A stretch of DNA of 64,000 bases from Hymenobacter amundsenii (GTDB lineage: Bacteria > Bacteroidota > Bacteroidia > Cytophagales > Hymenobacteraceae), in the NCBI RefSeq assembly GCF_002204745.1, contig NZ_NIRR01000005.1:1-64000 (forward strand), read 5' to 3'. The translations under genes were made by a program, and so were the position numbers. The stretch's first letter is position 1. Every line of letters starts with the position of its first letter. The notes under the pieces were generated by a model that had not been told where the DNA came from, did not search any database, and saw nothing but the letters and a program-made list of their open reading frames with translations. This document shows, one piece after another, positions 26,301 through 33,091 of this stretch.

Positions 26301-28379
26301 GGCCAGGTCGAGGTAGTTGGTCAGGGCCTGGTCGAGGAGCTTGAGCTTGGCCGTGAACTCGGCCTGGGCCTCGGTGCCGGCCAGCGCCTGCCGCCGCCGC
26401 TTCAGGGCCGCCCGAATCTGGTTGAAGCGGGCGTATACCGTCGAAATCCGATCGATGATGGCCGTGGTCTGGGTGGGGTCGGGGATGGGTAGGTTGCTGA
26501 CCACCTCAATCAGCAGCTCCAGCTCCCGGGCCACGGCGGCGGTTTCCTGCTCACGCTGGTCGGCTTCCACGGTTTTGCTCACCAGCGCTACTGCCTCGGC
26601 AATGGCCTGCACGCGCTGCTCGTAGGGCGCCAGCGCGTCGTCGCGGAGCAGGAACTTCACCGTCTGGGCGGCCACTTCCTGGCTGAGGGTTTGCAGGGCT
26701 TCGGCCTGGCTTTCCACGGCCGGCAGCTCCCCGTAGCGCAGCTCCTTGAGGCCGATAACGGCCCCGCGCACGGTGCGCAGCTCGCCCAGCTGCTCCACAA
26801 AGCCCGTCACGTCGTCGGGGGCGCTACGGCGGATGCGGTCAGTAAGCTCGGTGGCCCGCTGAAACACCATTTGGGTTTGCTGAGCGGTGCCTTTACGAAT
26901 GCCGCGCACCTTCTCGAACTCCTCCACGGCGGCCGTGGCGGCCTGGCGGATGTCGGCCAGGGGCTCGGCCAGGTTCTGGGTGGCGGGCTCGCGCAGCCAG
27001 TGGTAGGCGTCGGTGAGGGCCGTGGTCTGGCGGATCAGGTCGAGGTAGAGGCCGGCGTAGGAGTCGTCCTTGCCGGTGAGCGTGAGCACCTCCTGCACCT
27101 CGCTCATGGCCCGCACAATTTCCTTGTTGCCCAGCTTGTAGAGGTAGGAATCGGAGGTGACTGGCAGCTCGAAATCAACGCCCGTGTAGGGCGTCTGCCA
27201 GATCTGCACGGCGTGGTGCTTCTTGGGCTCCTCGTCGGTGCGGAAATAGCACAGCTCCCCGTTCTCAAACACCGCGTAGCCGTGGCACACAATGGGGTTG
27301 TCCACGCGCTGGGCAATGCGGTTGTAGCTCAGCAGCAGGTATAGGCCGCTGTCTTTCTGATAAAACACGTACAGAAAATCCTCGCCGTTGGGCGAGGCCA
27401 GCCGCTTCTCAAACACCATGTCGCGCAGACCATTATCGAAAAGCTTATGGTCGCCGGTCTGGAGGTAGAAGCCGTGGGGGAAGATGAGGCCCTGGCCGTC
27501 GGGCAGCAGCAAACAGGCGTCGGCCAGCGCGTCGAGGCGCTGGGCAGTCTGGAGCTTATGATTGAAGAGGAAGTGGCGGTAGCGGGTTTCCTGGTAGGGC
27601 CGGATGCGCAGCAGCACCAAATTGCCCACCACGGCGTAGTAGATTTCGGAGTCGTCGAGGGTCTGGTCGGCGTCGTCCACCGGCTCGCTCAGAATGCCCT
27701 GGCCGGTGGCGGTATTATCCTCGATTTTGATGGTCAGGTCGCCGCCCACGGTTTCCACGAACACCTTGTCCTCGATGCTCACGTGCGGGTGCTTCCCGCC
27801 CCGGTGCATGTCGCGGGTGGCGCGCTGCCACTGGAACTCGTGCTGGGGCGGGAAGCTGTACTCGTGGTCGGAGCGGTTGTCGAGGTAGGTGAGCGTGTCG
27901 CCCCGCATGAGCCACTTAAACGTCTTCACATCCGAAGCGCCCTTGCCAATCTGGAACACCATGAACAGGTGGGCCCCGCGCACGGCGAACTTCACGAACT
28001 GGGTGTTCTTGTAGTAGCGGTAGAGGTTGCGGAACTCCTCCATAAACTGCGGCTGCGCCAGCAGTTCCAGCCCCAGGGGCCGGAATTCGTGGTCCTGGTA
28101 GGCATACACCCCGAACACGTCGGCCAGATCGGGTTCGGTTTTGAGGCCCAGCACCACGTTGTAGCCGAAGATAAACTGTTCGCCCACGGGCACCAGGTCC
28201 CAGGCCACGCAGTTGTTGTCGGTGGTAATGCGGCCCGTCCCGAGCAGGCGCGTATCCACGGCCCCGAACACCTGCTTGCGCTCGGTGTTGAGCGTAGTCA
28301 GGCGCTGGCGCAGCTCGGTGCTGGCGGCGTGCAGGCGGTTGCGCAGAATTTCGTAGGTGCCGGTTTCGAGTTGTTCCAT
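23364..28379 (-). CDS. Large AAA ATPase of the DUF3686 'DNA repair ATPase' family
   Basis: The protein is 1671 residues. The first 480 or so residues form a beta-rich region (DDNTATGQGILSEP, LLLRIRPYQETRYRHFLFN) typical of the DUF3686 part; a long coiled-coil stretch spans about 480-860; the C-terminal third holds an AAA module with Walker A SPPGYGKTTLMEYVA near residue 1320 and Walker B MIYVDDIQHCHPEF near 1383. Members of this family co-occur with flotillin, PspA and YqiJ genes, as here. It probably remodels membrane-bound or DNA-bound complexes; 'DNA repair' is only the database label. About 57 codons (near residues 1126-1183) derive from a palindromic element at 24830-25002 and are probably not part of the ancestral protein. 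A DUF559 cassette separates it from the flotillin gene upstream. Confidence 0.85.
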   Translation of the reverse strand: MEQLETGTYEILRNRLHAASTELRQRLTTLNTERKQVFGAVDTRLLGTGRITTDNNCVAWDLVPVGEQFIFGYNVVLGLKTEPDLADVFGVYAYQDHEFRPLGLELLAQPQFMEEFRNLYRYYKNTQFVKFAVRGAHLFMVFQIGKGASDVKTFKWLMRGDTLTYLDNRSDHEYSFPPQHEFQWQRATRDMHRGGKHPHVSIEDKVFVETVGGDLTIKIEDNTATGQGILSEPVDDADQTLDDSEIYYAVVGNLVLLRIRPYQETRYRHFLFNHKLQTAQRLDALADACLLLPDGQGLIFPHGFYLQTGDHKLFDNGLRDMVFEKRLASPNGEDFLYVFYQKDSGLYLLLSYNRIAQRVDNPIVCHGYAVFENGELCYFRTDEEPKKHHAVQIWQTPYTGVDFELPVTSDSYLYKLGNKEIVRAMSEVQEVLTLTGKDDSYAGLYLDLIRQTTALTDAYHWLREPATQNLAEPLADIRQAATAAVEEFEKVRGIRKGTAQQTQMVFQRATELTDRIRRSAPDDVTGFVEQLGELRTVRGAVIGLKELRYGELPAVESQAEALQTLSQEVAAQTVKFLLRDDALAPYEQRVQAIAEAVALVSKTVEADQREQETAAVARELELLIEVVSNLPIPDPTQTTAIIDRISTVYARFNQIRAALKRRRQALAGTEAQAEFTAKLKLLDQALTNYLDLADTPAKCDEYLTKLMVQLEELEGKFPDFDQFLEQLTTRREQVVEAFDTKKTGLVAARNQRATALLQSAEQLLKAVQSRLGRLAAVADINGYFAADLMVEKVRQTAQDLLALGDSVKADDVQSRLKTLREDAVRQLRDRSDLFADGGQTLRFGIHAFTVNTQPLELTLVLRDDELYYHLTGTNFYQKITDDTLLAARPVWDQTVVSENAAVYRGEYLAWRVLQAAHHPTPASTETGRAAVLSVPELAHLSEAELLSYVQQFMASRYQEGYLKGVHDHDAAHLLTALVRLTRTADLLRYPADTRAAAALFWLRFAAPAHRAHWQQQLQGIGVLLQIFPDSQQFDTLKTELQAAVDDFAEETGLFTLEQVQEAGEYLFQELTHTGSFIISQEAADGYQQFEKQLHARQATDLFQQSIQQLQDQPVAQFRLVQQWVASCLTPQPPQTLDARYLQRGGATAAQTAELTISIAQQVSAEPQSSGSPSLKERGLGGEATEVAVLLLTQSFDPARVIHTPTRETLFDFQGTHPRLSPERTYALDFPAFRRRLRQFEAVTVPRFETFQALKKQRLAEATEALRLESFRPRVLTSFVRNQLIDQVYLPLIGANLAKQIGTAGEGKRTDLMGLLLLISPPGYGKTTLMEYVANRLGLIFMKINGPALGHAVVSLDPAQAPNAGARQELEKLNLAFEMGDNVMIYVDDIQHCHPEFLQKFISLCDAQRKIEGVYQGRPRTYDFRGRKVAVVMAGNPYTESGDVFQLPDMLANRADIYNLGDILTAGSEAAFRLSYLENALTSHPTLARLATQSPQDVPALLRLTETGSAEGLSFEGNHSPEELSEYVAVLRQLLRLRDVVAQVNAAYIASAAQADAYRTEPPFKLQGSYRNMNKLTEKVRPVMNDQEVTDLLAAHYASEAQTLTSATEANLLKLRELLGWLTPPEAARWEEIKTTYRANLRNSGAGQLLQLLEKLEGITGGLSGIREVLKK
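24830..25002. repeat. Palindromic element copy 3 (inside the AAA ATPase gene)
   Basis: The left arm (24830-24872: TTGCCTCACCCCCCAGCCCC onward, through GAGAGGGGGAGCC) is repeated in inverted form at 24942-25002. The right arm carries 21 extra bases at 24961-24981 where the left arm has three. The interior includes the GAGCCTGACGATT motif. It is translated in frame on the minus strand; taking 24831-25001 as the element (171 bp, 57 codons) its removal leaves VAS-TEVAV in the same frame. Confidence 0.85.
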
Positions 28380-28386
28380 ATGGTAG

Positions 28387-28446
28387 CCTCACCCCCTAGC
28401 CCCCTCTCCGAAAAAGGAGAGGGGGGACTAGCTTCTAGTTTTTAAT
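28387..28446. repeat. Palindromic element copy 4, left border of the DUF559 cassette
   Basis: The sequence starts CCTCACCCCCTAGCCCCCTC, forms the CTCTCC/GGAGAG hairpin and ends GGACTAGCTTCTAGTTTTT. It is the near-exact inverse of the copy at 29086-29145 on the other side of the DUF559 gene. It lies 8 bp upstream of the AAA ATPase start codon. Confidence 0.8.
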
Positions 28447-28487
28447 GCTAGCAGCCAGTCGGTGATAATTAGAATTAAAAGCAAAAA

Positions 28488-28532
28488 ACTAGTTCCCCTC
28501 CTCAGCTGAGGAGGGGCTAGGGGTGGTTGATG
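28488..28532. repeat. Palindromic element copy 5 (inner, overlapping the DUF559 3' end)
   Basis: ACTAGTTCCCCTCCTCAGCT, then GAGGAGGGGCTAGGGGTGG: a palindrome centred on CAGCTG with CTAGGGGT on one side. It encodes the last residues of the DUF559 protein (PSPSSAEEGN). The copy at 28945-28988 has the same orientation. Confidence 0.75.
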
Positions 28533-28920
28533 TTGGTGGAACGACCCGTTGAAAAGCCGCCTCAACAGCTGCTAACACACTTTCCAGGTGATTCAGAACC
28601 AGCCTATTCTCAAACCGCAGGACCCAAAAGCCCAGTGCGTTCAGGTAAGCGTCGCGTTCCGCATCATGGCTTGCGCCACTGGCCGTAAAATGCTGCGCCC
28701 CGTCCAGCTCCACCACCAGCCGTTCCGCTGGACAGTAGAAATCCACGATGTACGGCCCGATACCGTGCTGCCGCCGGAACTTACGGCCGGCCAGTTGGCT
28801 GTTCTGCAACGCCTTCCACAATAGGGTTTCTGCTTGGGTCAGGCTACCACGTAGCGCCCGGCGGATTGGTTTCTGATAGCCGAGATTATGGACGTGGTTG
28901 GTTGGGGGCTTGCCATCCAT
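28489..28920 (-). CDS. DUF559 (Vsr-like fold) endonuclease-domain protein
   Basis: The 143-residue protein is a standard DUF559: LTQAETLLWKALQNSQLAGRKFRRQHGIGPYIVDFYCPAERLVVELDGAQH, then DAERDAYLNALGFWVLRFENRLVL. The PD-(D/E)xK/Vsr-type active-site candidates are Glu31, Asp60, Glu71, Asp73 and His77. Its own role is unknown; the family is related to very-short-patch-repair and restriction endonucleases. The gene is alone between inverted palindromic elements (28387-28446 and 29086-29145), and its last 10 codons lie in an inner repeat copy. It sits between the flotillin and AAA ATPase genes of an otherwise coherent cluster, so it looks inserted. Confidence 0.9.
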   Translation of the reverse strand: MDGKPPTNHVHNLGYQKPIRRALRGSLTQAETLLWKALQNSQLAGRKFRRQHGIGPYIVDFYCPAERLVVELDGAQHFTASGASHDAERDAYLNALGFWVLRFENRLVLNHLESVLAAVEAAFQRVVPPTSTTPSPSSAEEGN

Positions 28921-28944
28921 TGCGTTAGAAAGCTAAAGGCTAAG

Positions 28945-28988
28945 ACTAGTCCCCCTCCTTAATTGAGGAGGGGCTAGGGGTGTTGATG
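28945..28988. repeat. Palindromic element copy 6 (inner, upstream of DUF559)
   Basis: ACTAGTCCCCCTCCTTAATT, then GAGGAGGGGCTAGGGGTGTT. It is a palindrome centred on TTAATT, close to the copy at 28488-28532 and in the same orientation. It begins 24 bp upstream of the DUF559 start codon. Confidence 0.75.
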
Positions 28989-29033
28989 CTGCGTGAACAA
29001 TGCCATAACAGGTGGTTTACGGGCAACGATTGT

Positions 29034-29080
29034 CAACCACCCCCAACCCCTCCTCAGCTGAGGAGGGGAGCTAGCTTTTA
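29034..29080. repeat. Palindromic element copy 7 (inner, inverted)
   Basis: CAACCACCCCCAACCCCTCC, then TCAGCTGAGGAGGGGAGCTAG. It is the inverse of the copy at 28488-28532, sharing CTCCTCAGCTGAGGAG. Confidence 0.75.
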
Positions 29081-29085
29081 GCACT

Positions 29086-29145
29086 AGTTCTAAAAAGTTA
29101 GAAGCTAGTCCCCCCCTCTTTCGGAGAGGGGGCTAGGGGGTGAGG
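29086..29145. repeat. Palindromic element copy 8, right border of the DUF559 cassette
   Basis: On the minus strand it reads CCTCACCCCCTAGCCCCCTC, then TCCGAAAGAGGGGGGGACTA, the same as the left border at 28387-28446 apart from a few changes in the hairpin loop. It ends 26 bp past the stop of the flotillin gene (29172). Confidence 0.8.
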
Positions 29146-29171
29146 CGCACGTAAGGCGCAACACGAGGCCC

Positions 29172-31334
29172 TTACATCAGCAGCTTCACCGGCGTCTCGC
29201 CAATGCCCAGGGCTTTGGCCGTGCCGGTCAGTTGCTTTAAGGTGCTGCGGGTAGCGTCGTCGCCGGCCTGGCTGGTGAGTTTGAGTAGCAGGGCCGACAC
29301 GCTCAGGTTCTTCATGTCTTCCGAACTGAGGCCGAACTGGTCGACGAAGCGGCGCAGGTTGGCTTTGAAGTCGCCCCCGCCGTTTTCGCCGAAGAAGGCG
29401 TCCTTCACGGTGCCCAGCACCTCGGAGTTGTGCACGGCGCGGTCCACCATCTTGCCCTTCGTGATGGAGCCGATAATCTGGTCGAAGAACATGGTTTCGC
29501 CGCCCACGATGTCGATTTTGGCGGCCTTGAGGGCCTCGCCGATAACGTCGGCCTGGGAGGCGGCAATGTCCTTCTGAATGCTGATCTGGGCCAGCTCCAC
29601 CGACTTCTCCTTGTCGAGGCGCAGCTTGAACTCCTCGTGGTCCTTGCCCACCCCGTCGAGCTTTTTCATGGCGTCGGCCTTGGCTTCGATGCCCTTGGCT
29701 TCCACCGCGTACTTCTGCTCCGACACGGCGGCTTCGGCCAGACCCTTCTTCTGGTCGGCGTCGGCGCGAGCCTGAATGATGTCGGCGTCGGCTAAACCTT
29801 TCTCGCGGCTCACTTTGGCAGCTACCATCCCCAGCTTCTCGTCGGCTTCGGCCTGGGCCCCGGCTTTCACCTGAATGCCCTGCGCCTCGGCGGCGGCCGT
29901 CAGCTGGAGCACGTTGGCCTCCGACTCGCCTTCCTTCTGGCGGGCGCTGGCCTTGGCCTGCATCACCTGGGCTTCGGCCAGGCCTACGGCCGTAGCCTTG
30001 CTGGCTTCGGCTTCGGCCAAAGTGCGGATGGCCTGGCCCTTGAACTCGGCGGCGGCCTTTTCGGCTTCGGCGTCAATGAGGGCCTGCTTGGCACGGAACT
30101 CGGCAGCCTGGCGCTCCATGTCGGCCGCGCCCACCATGCTCACGGTGGCGGCTTCGGTTTCCTGGCGGGCGGCGGTCAGGGCCACCAGCTTCTCACGCTC
30201 GGCCAGGGCCTGGGCGCGGGTATCCTTGATTTTCTCTTCCTCGATTACCGTGGCTTTCTCCACCGTAATCCGCTCCCGGATGATGGTCTGGATGTTCTTT
30301 TTCTCTTCTTCCAGCGCCTTTTCCTTCTCAATCTGGGCCAGGGCCACAATCCGCTCCCGCTCGTTTACTTCGAGGGCTTTGGCCTGGGCCACGCGCTCGG
30401 TTTCCACGGCATCGGTGCGCTCCTTGTTGCGCTCGGCCACCAGCACCTGCCGGTCGCGGTTCTGCTCGGCGATGCGTACTTCTTCCTCGGTGGCAATGCG
30501 GGCCTTCTCCGATTTCAGGGTTTCTTCCTGCTGCACCTTGGCCGACTCAGCATTCTCGCGGGACCGGATGTTGGCAATTTCCCGCTTCTGCTTTTCCTGG
30601 TTTTCAATCAGTTGCTTTTCGAGCTGCAGAATGGTTTCCTGGGCCTCCACATCCTGCTTCTTGATGGTTTTCTGCTTCTCGCGCTCAATGGAGTTGGCCT
30701 GGATTTTCTGCTCCGAGGTCAGGGCAATAATTTTCTTGATGCCTTCGGCGTCCAGAATATTATCCTGGTTGAGGGCTGTGAGCGGGGTTTGCTCCAGGTA
30801 GTCGATGGCGCAGTCGTCGAGCACGTAACCGTTGAGGTCGGTGCCGATGATGGTGAGGATTTGCTGCTTGAATTGCTCGCGGGAGTTGTAGAGCTCAATG
30901 AAGTCGAAGTGCTTGCCCACCGTTTTGAGGGCTTCCGAGAACTTGGCGTCGAAGAGGTTTTCCAGGGCCGCCGGGTCGGAGGCGCGGTGCGCGCCGATGC
31001 TCTGGGCTACGTTGATTACGTCGTCGTGGGTTTTGTTGACCCGCACGAAGAAGTTCACCTTCACATCGGCCCGTAGGTTGTCTTTGCACACCAGCCCCTC
31101 GGAGCCGGCCCGCTGAATGATGATGGTTTTGAGCTTGATGTCCATCACCTCCAGCTTGTGGAGGACCGGCACCACCATGATGCCGCTGAACGACACCTTC
31201 GTGTCGCCCATGCCGGTGCGTACCAGGGCCTCGCCCTGCACGGCTTTTTTGTACATGCGGGCCACAATGGCGATAAAGCCCAGCACGAAGACGGCGACGA
31301 TGACCAGCACCACCAGGGAAAGTTGTTCTAACAT
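29172..31334 (-). CDS. yqiK: Flotillin/SPFH protein (YqiK-like)
   Basis: The protein is 720 residues: one N-terminal membrane helix (LSLVVLVIVAVFVLGFIAIVARMYKK), an SPFH/Band 7 domain (about 30-210, with VVPVLHKLEVMDIKLKTIII and KVNFFVRVNKT), and a long Glu/Ala/Lys-rich coiled coil with EA-rich flotillin repeats (about 215-560), then a helical C-terminus. Flotillins form cage-like assemblies in membrane microdomains. E. coli YqiK is encoded next to YqiJ, and a YqiJ-like gene lies about 700 bp upstream here. The PspA, PH-domain and AAA ATPase genes on the same strand complete a membrane-integrity module. Confidence 0.93.
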   Translation of the reverse strand: MLEQLSLVVLVIVAVFVLGFIAIVARMYKKAVQGEALVRTGMGDTKVSFSGIMVVPVLHKLEVMDIKLKTIIIQRAGSEGLVCKDNLRADVKVNFFVRVNKTHDDVINVAQSIGAHRASDPAALENLFDAKFSEALKTVGKHFDFIELYNSREQFKQQILTIIGTDLNGYVLDDCAIDYLEQTPLTALNQDNILDAEGIKKIIALTSEQKIQANSIEREKQKTIKKQDVEAQETILQLEKQLIENQEKQKREIANIRSRENAESAKVQQEETLKSEKARIATEEEVRIAEQNRDRQVLVAERNKERTDAVETERVAQAKALEVNERERIVALAQIEKEKALEEEKKNIQTIIRERITVEKATVIEEEKIKDTRAQALAEREKLVALTAARQETEAATVSMVGAADMERQAAEFRAKQALIDAEAEKAAAEFKGQAIRTLAEAEASKATAVGLAEAQVMQAKASARQKEGESEANVLQLTAAAEAQGIQVKAGAQAEADEKLGMVAAKVSREKGLADADIIQARADADQKKGLAEAAVSEQKYAVEAKGIEAKADAMKKLDGVGKDHEEFKLRLDKEKSVELAQISIQKDIAASQADVIGEALKAAKIDIVGGETMFFDQIIGSITKGKMVDRAVHNSEVLGTVKDAFFGENGGGDFKANLRRFVDQFGLSSEDMKNLSVSALLLKLTSQAGDDATRSTLKQLTGTAKALGIGETPVKLLM

Positions 31335-31501
31335 GAAAGTAGGGAGTAGGAGTGTTTCGGAGGGAGAGGAGTTGTGGAGGAGAGGTAGGAGCGGGGCTTA
31401 GCTTCGCCCGCCGTTGAACGGACTCGTTGCAACGGTGCAAGCGGTGGGCAGGGGTAACCGAAGGACAGCGAAGCTACGCCCTGCCCCTACGCCGCCCATC
31501 T

Positions 31502-31615
31502 TCACGTCAGCAGCCAGTCGGCCAGCCAGTTGAAGAAATCAGCCAGCAGGCCGTCCAGGAGCACTTCACCGAGCCAGTGCAGGCCCCGGTGGAGGAAATC
31601 AAGCAGCTCAGTCAT
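31502..31615 (-). CDS. 37-residue amphipathic micropeptide
   Basis: The frame starts ATG at 31615, overlapping the stop of the PH-domain gene by 8 bp (ATGACTGA), and ends at TGA 31502. The product (MTELLDFLHRGLHWLGEVLL, then DGLLADFFNWLADWLLT) has Leu/Trp/Phe spaced with Asp/Glu/His in a regular helical pattern, like a membrane-surface helix, and lies directly before the flotillin gene. The coupling overlap, the lack of any nonsense codon and the strong amphipathicity argue that it is real, but no homologue is recognised. Confidence 0.5.
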   Translation of the reverse strand: MTELLDFLHRGLHWLGEVLLDGLLADFFNWLADWLLT

Positions 31616-32015
31616 GGCGAATGGCTGGGTTTAGCTGCAGCAGCGCGGCCAGGAAACCGGCGCGGTCGGCGGGCGAAATCATCACGGAGCCGTACTTGCC
31701 ATAATGGATTTTGAGCCGGCTAAGCGAGAGGGCCGGCGAGCTGAGCGGATTGTGCGTGGGCAGCACCGAAGTGATATCCTGCACCGGCACCCGCCACACA
31801 AACGGCCCCGACACCACGCGCAGCACTTGCTGCTCGGGCTGCACCTCGTAGTAGGTATAGCGCAGCAGCCAGTAGAAGAGACCTAATGCGGGCACCACCA
31901 CCAGCGCGTCGAGCAAGCGCTGCTCCATGGCCGCGTAAATGCCAATGCCAATCAGCAGGGCGATAATGGGGCCGAACAGCCACCAGCTGATGGCGGAAGG
32001 GAATACCTTTTTCAT
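31608..32015 (-). CDS. Membrane-anchored bacterial PH-domain protein
   Basis: The 135-residue protein has two N-terminal membrane helices (AISWWLFGPIIALLIGIGIYAAM and LLDALVVVPALGLFYWLLRYTYYE), then a bacterial PH fold (YEVQPEQQVLRVVSGPFVWRVPVQDITSVLPTHNPLSSPALSLSRLKIHYGKYGSVMISPADRAGFLAALLQ), whose ISPxDxxGFLxxL end is typical. It probably binds the inner face of the membrane or a partner such as flotillin. The gene lies between the YqiJ-like and flotillin genes, and the micropeptide starts inside its stop codon. Confidence 0.85.
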   Translation of the reverse strand: MKKVFPSAISWWLFGPIIALLIGIGIYAAMEQRLLDALVVVPALGLFYWLLRYTYYEVQPEQQVLRVVSGPFVWRVPVQDITSVLPTHNPLSSPALSLSRLKIHYGKYGSVMISPADRAGFLAALLQLNPAIRHD

Positions 32016-32060
32016 AGTGATGTTGGTAAGTGATAGGAAATTAAGGAGTAGCCGAGGTGG

Positions 32061-32729
32061 TCAGACGCCCAGCTCAAACGGCTCAATCAGGTAGCAGCGG
32101 CGGCCCTTATCGTAATCGATGATGAGGGCCGTATCGCCCTTGCGCAGCTCGGCCGCAGCGGAGGCGGCGCGCACGGTGAGCATGAGCGGGGCACCCTGCC
32201 GGAGCCGGACGCTGGCCTGGCCCACCTGCTCGTGGGTGGCGGGTAGCAACACGGTGCACATTTTGCCCAGCGGCGAGTTATCGCCCTCGTGGTCTTGCTC
32301 CATGGCCGCGAATAAGTGCACAAAAGGTGTAGTCAGGACCTTCGCTATTAGTAGGCTGCCTAGTAGTAAGGGCACGAGCAGAATACCGCCCACCAGCAGC
32401 GTTTCGTTGCCCAGGTAGTAGTTGGCCAGAATGCTGCCCACCCACCACGGCAGTACCACGAAGCTCACGAATACCATCAGGGGTACCCGCCCGAGGTTGA
32501 AAAAGCCCAGCACCCCGTTCATAAACGACGTGCCCGCCTCGCCCGCGTGGCCATGCGCCCCGGTGTGCATATCGGCATCGGCATCCACGTCGGCCTGCAC
32601 CTCCAAATCCAGCGACTTGAAGTCGAGCAAACCCACCATCACCGTGAGCCAATACAGCAGCACGAATACCAGCAGGCCCGTGGGCAGCAGGTTGGCCGGG
32701 GCTACGGCCGCGTGGAGCAGTTCTTTCAT
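32061..32729 (-). CDS. YqiJ-like membrane protein with C-terminal OB-fold
   Basis: The 222-residue protein has a hydrophobic N-terminal helix (LLPTGLLVFVLLYWLTVMVGLLDF), an Asp/His-rich loop (QADVDADADMHTGAHGHAG), two or three further membrane helices (VPLMVFVSFVVLPWWVGSIL, LLVGGILLVPLLLGSLLIAKVL) and a soluble C-terminal beta domain (KMCTVLLPATHEQVGQASVRL onward to CYLIEPFEL). This is the layout of YqiJ/DUF1449 proteins, which pair with flotillins and resemble NfeD. It belongs to the minus-strand flotillin operon. Confidence 0.85.
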   Translation of the reverse strand: MKELLHAAVAPANLLPTGLLVFVLLYWLTVMVGLLDFKSLDLEVQADVDADADMHTGAHGHAGEAGTSFMNGVLGFFNLGRVPLMVFVSFVVLPWWVGSILANYYLGNETLLVGGILLVPLLLGSLLIAKVLTTPFVHLFAAMEQDHEGDNSPLGKMCTVLLPATHEQVGQASVRLRQGAPLMLTVRAASAAAELRKGDTALIIDYDKGRRCYLIEPFELGV

Positions 32730-32866
32730 GGCAGTAGTGTAAGGAGATGAGGCACTAGTGGGTCTAACATCCTAGAGGACAGACTAAATAAAAAGCATGG
32801 GTAAGTATTGCTGATGCAAGTAGCGCAATCTGAACAATAAACCCAGCACCCCGGCACTTCGCCCGC

Positions 32867-33067
32867 TTACCCAGGCGCCTCCAGTTCTTCGATACGCTTA
32901 ACCAAGCGGCGGTTGTACCGATTCTGGCCATTGAACTGGAGCGCCGCGCCGATCAGCATCAGAAAATAAGCCTGCTCCAGTTCGATGACATGGGAAATAC
33001 GTGCGAGGGTCGAACCCAAAATCAGCGCCAAGCCAGCATAAAACAGTATTTTTTCGAGGGTTGTCAT
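32867..33067 (-). CDS. Small membrane protein (66 aa)
   Basis: MTTLEKILFYAGLALILGSTLAR is followed by a second hydrophobic segment (AYFLMLIGAALQF) and a charged tail (NRYNRRLVKRIEELEAPG). Two short membrane helices with both ends probably cytoplasmic fit the sequence. It lies 24 bp downstream of the pspA-like gene on the same strand and 137 bp upstream of the YqiJ-like gene, so it is part of the module. The function is unknown; a PspB/PspC-like membrane partner is possible, but no family match is seen. Confidence 0.7.
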   Translation of the reverse strand: MTTLEKILFYAGLALILGSTLARISHVIELEQAYFLMLIGAALQFNGQNRYNRRLVKRIEELEAPG

Positions 33068-33091
33068 AGAATCAGAGGGGAAAAGATTGCC

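Larger units (their letters stand above)
28387..29145. mobile_element. Putative DUF559-endonuclease cassette bounded by inverted palindromic elements
   Basis: This 759-bp segment has matching inverted ends (28387-28446 and 29086-29145 share CCTCACCCCCTAGCCCCCTC at the outside and the CTAGCTTCTA segment inside) and three inner copies of a shorter palindrome (28488, 28945, 29034). The only gene is the DUF559 endonuclease. No transposase or target-site duplication is obvious. That it is a mobile unit is inference from the structure and from related short copies inside genes elsewhere in the window. Confidence 0.5.

Noticed and set aside
24135..28445. Several plus-strand frames opposite the AAA ATPase
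   Set aside because: Antisense shadows in a high-GC gene; no conserved motif and poor starts.
28387..29145. CRISPR array or ordinary insertion sequence
   Set aside because: The repeats are palindromic, few, of mixed orientation and not evenly spaced, and no transposase or Cas gene is present.
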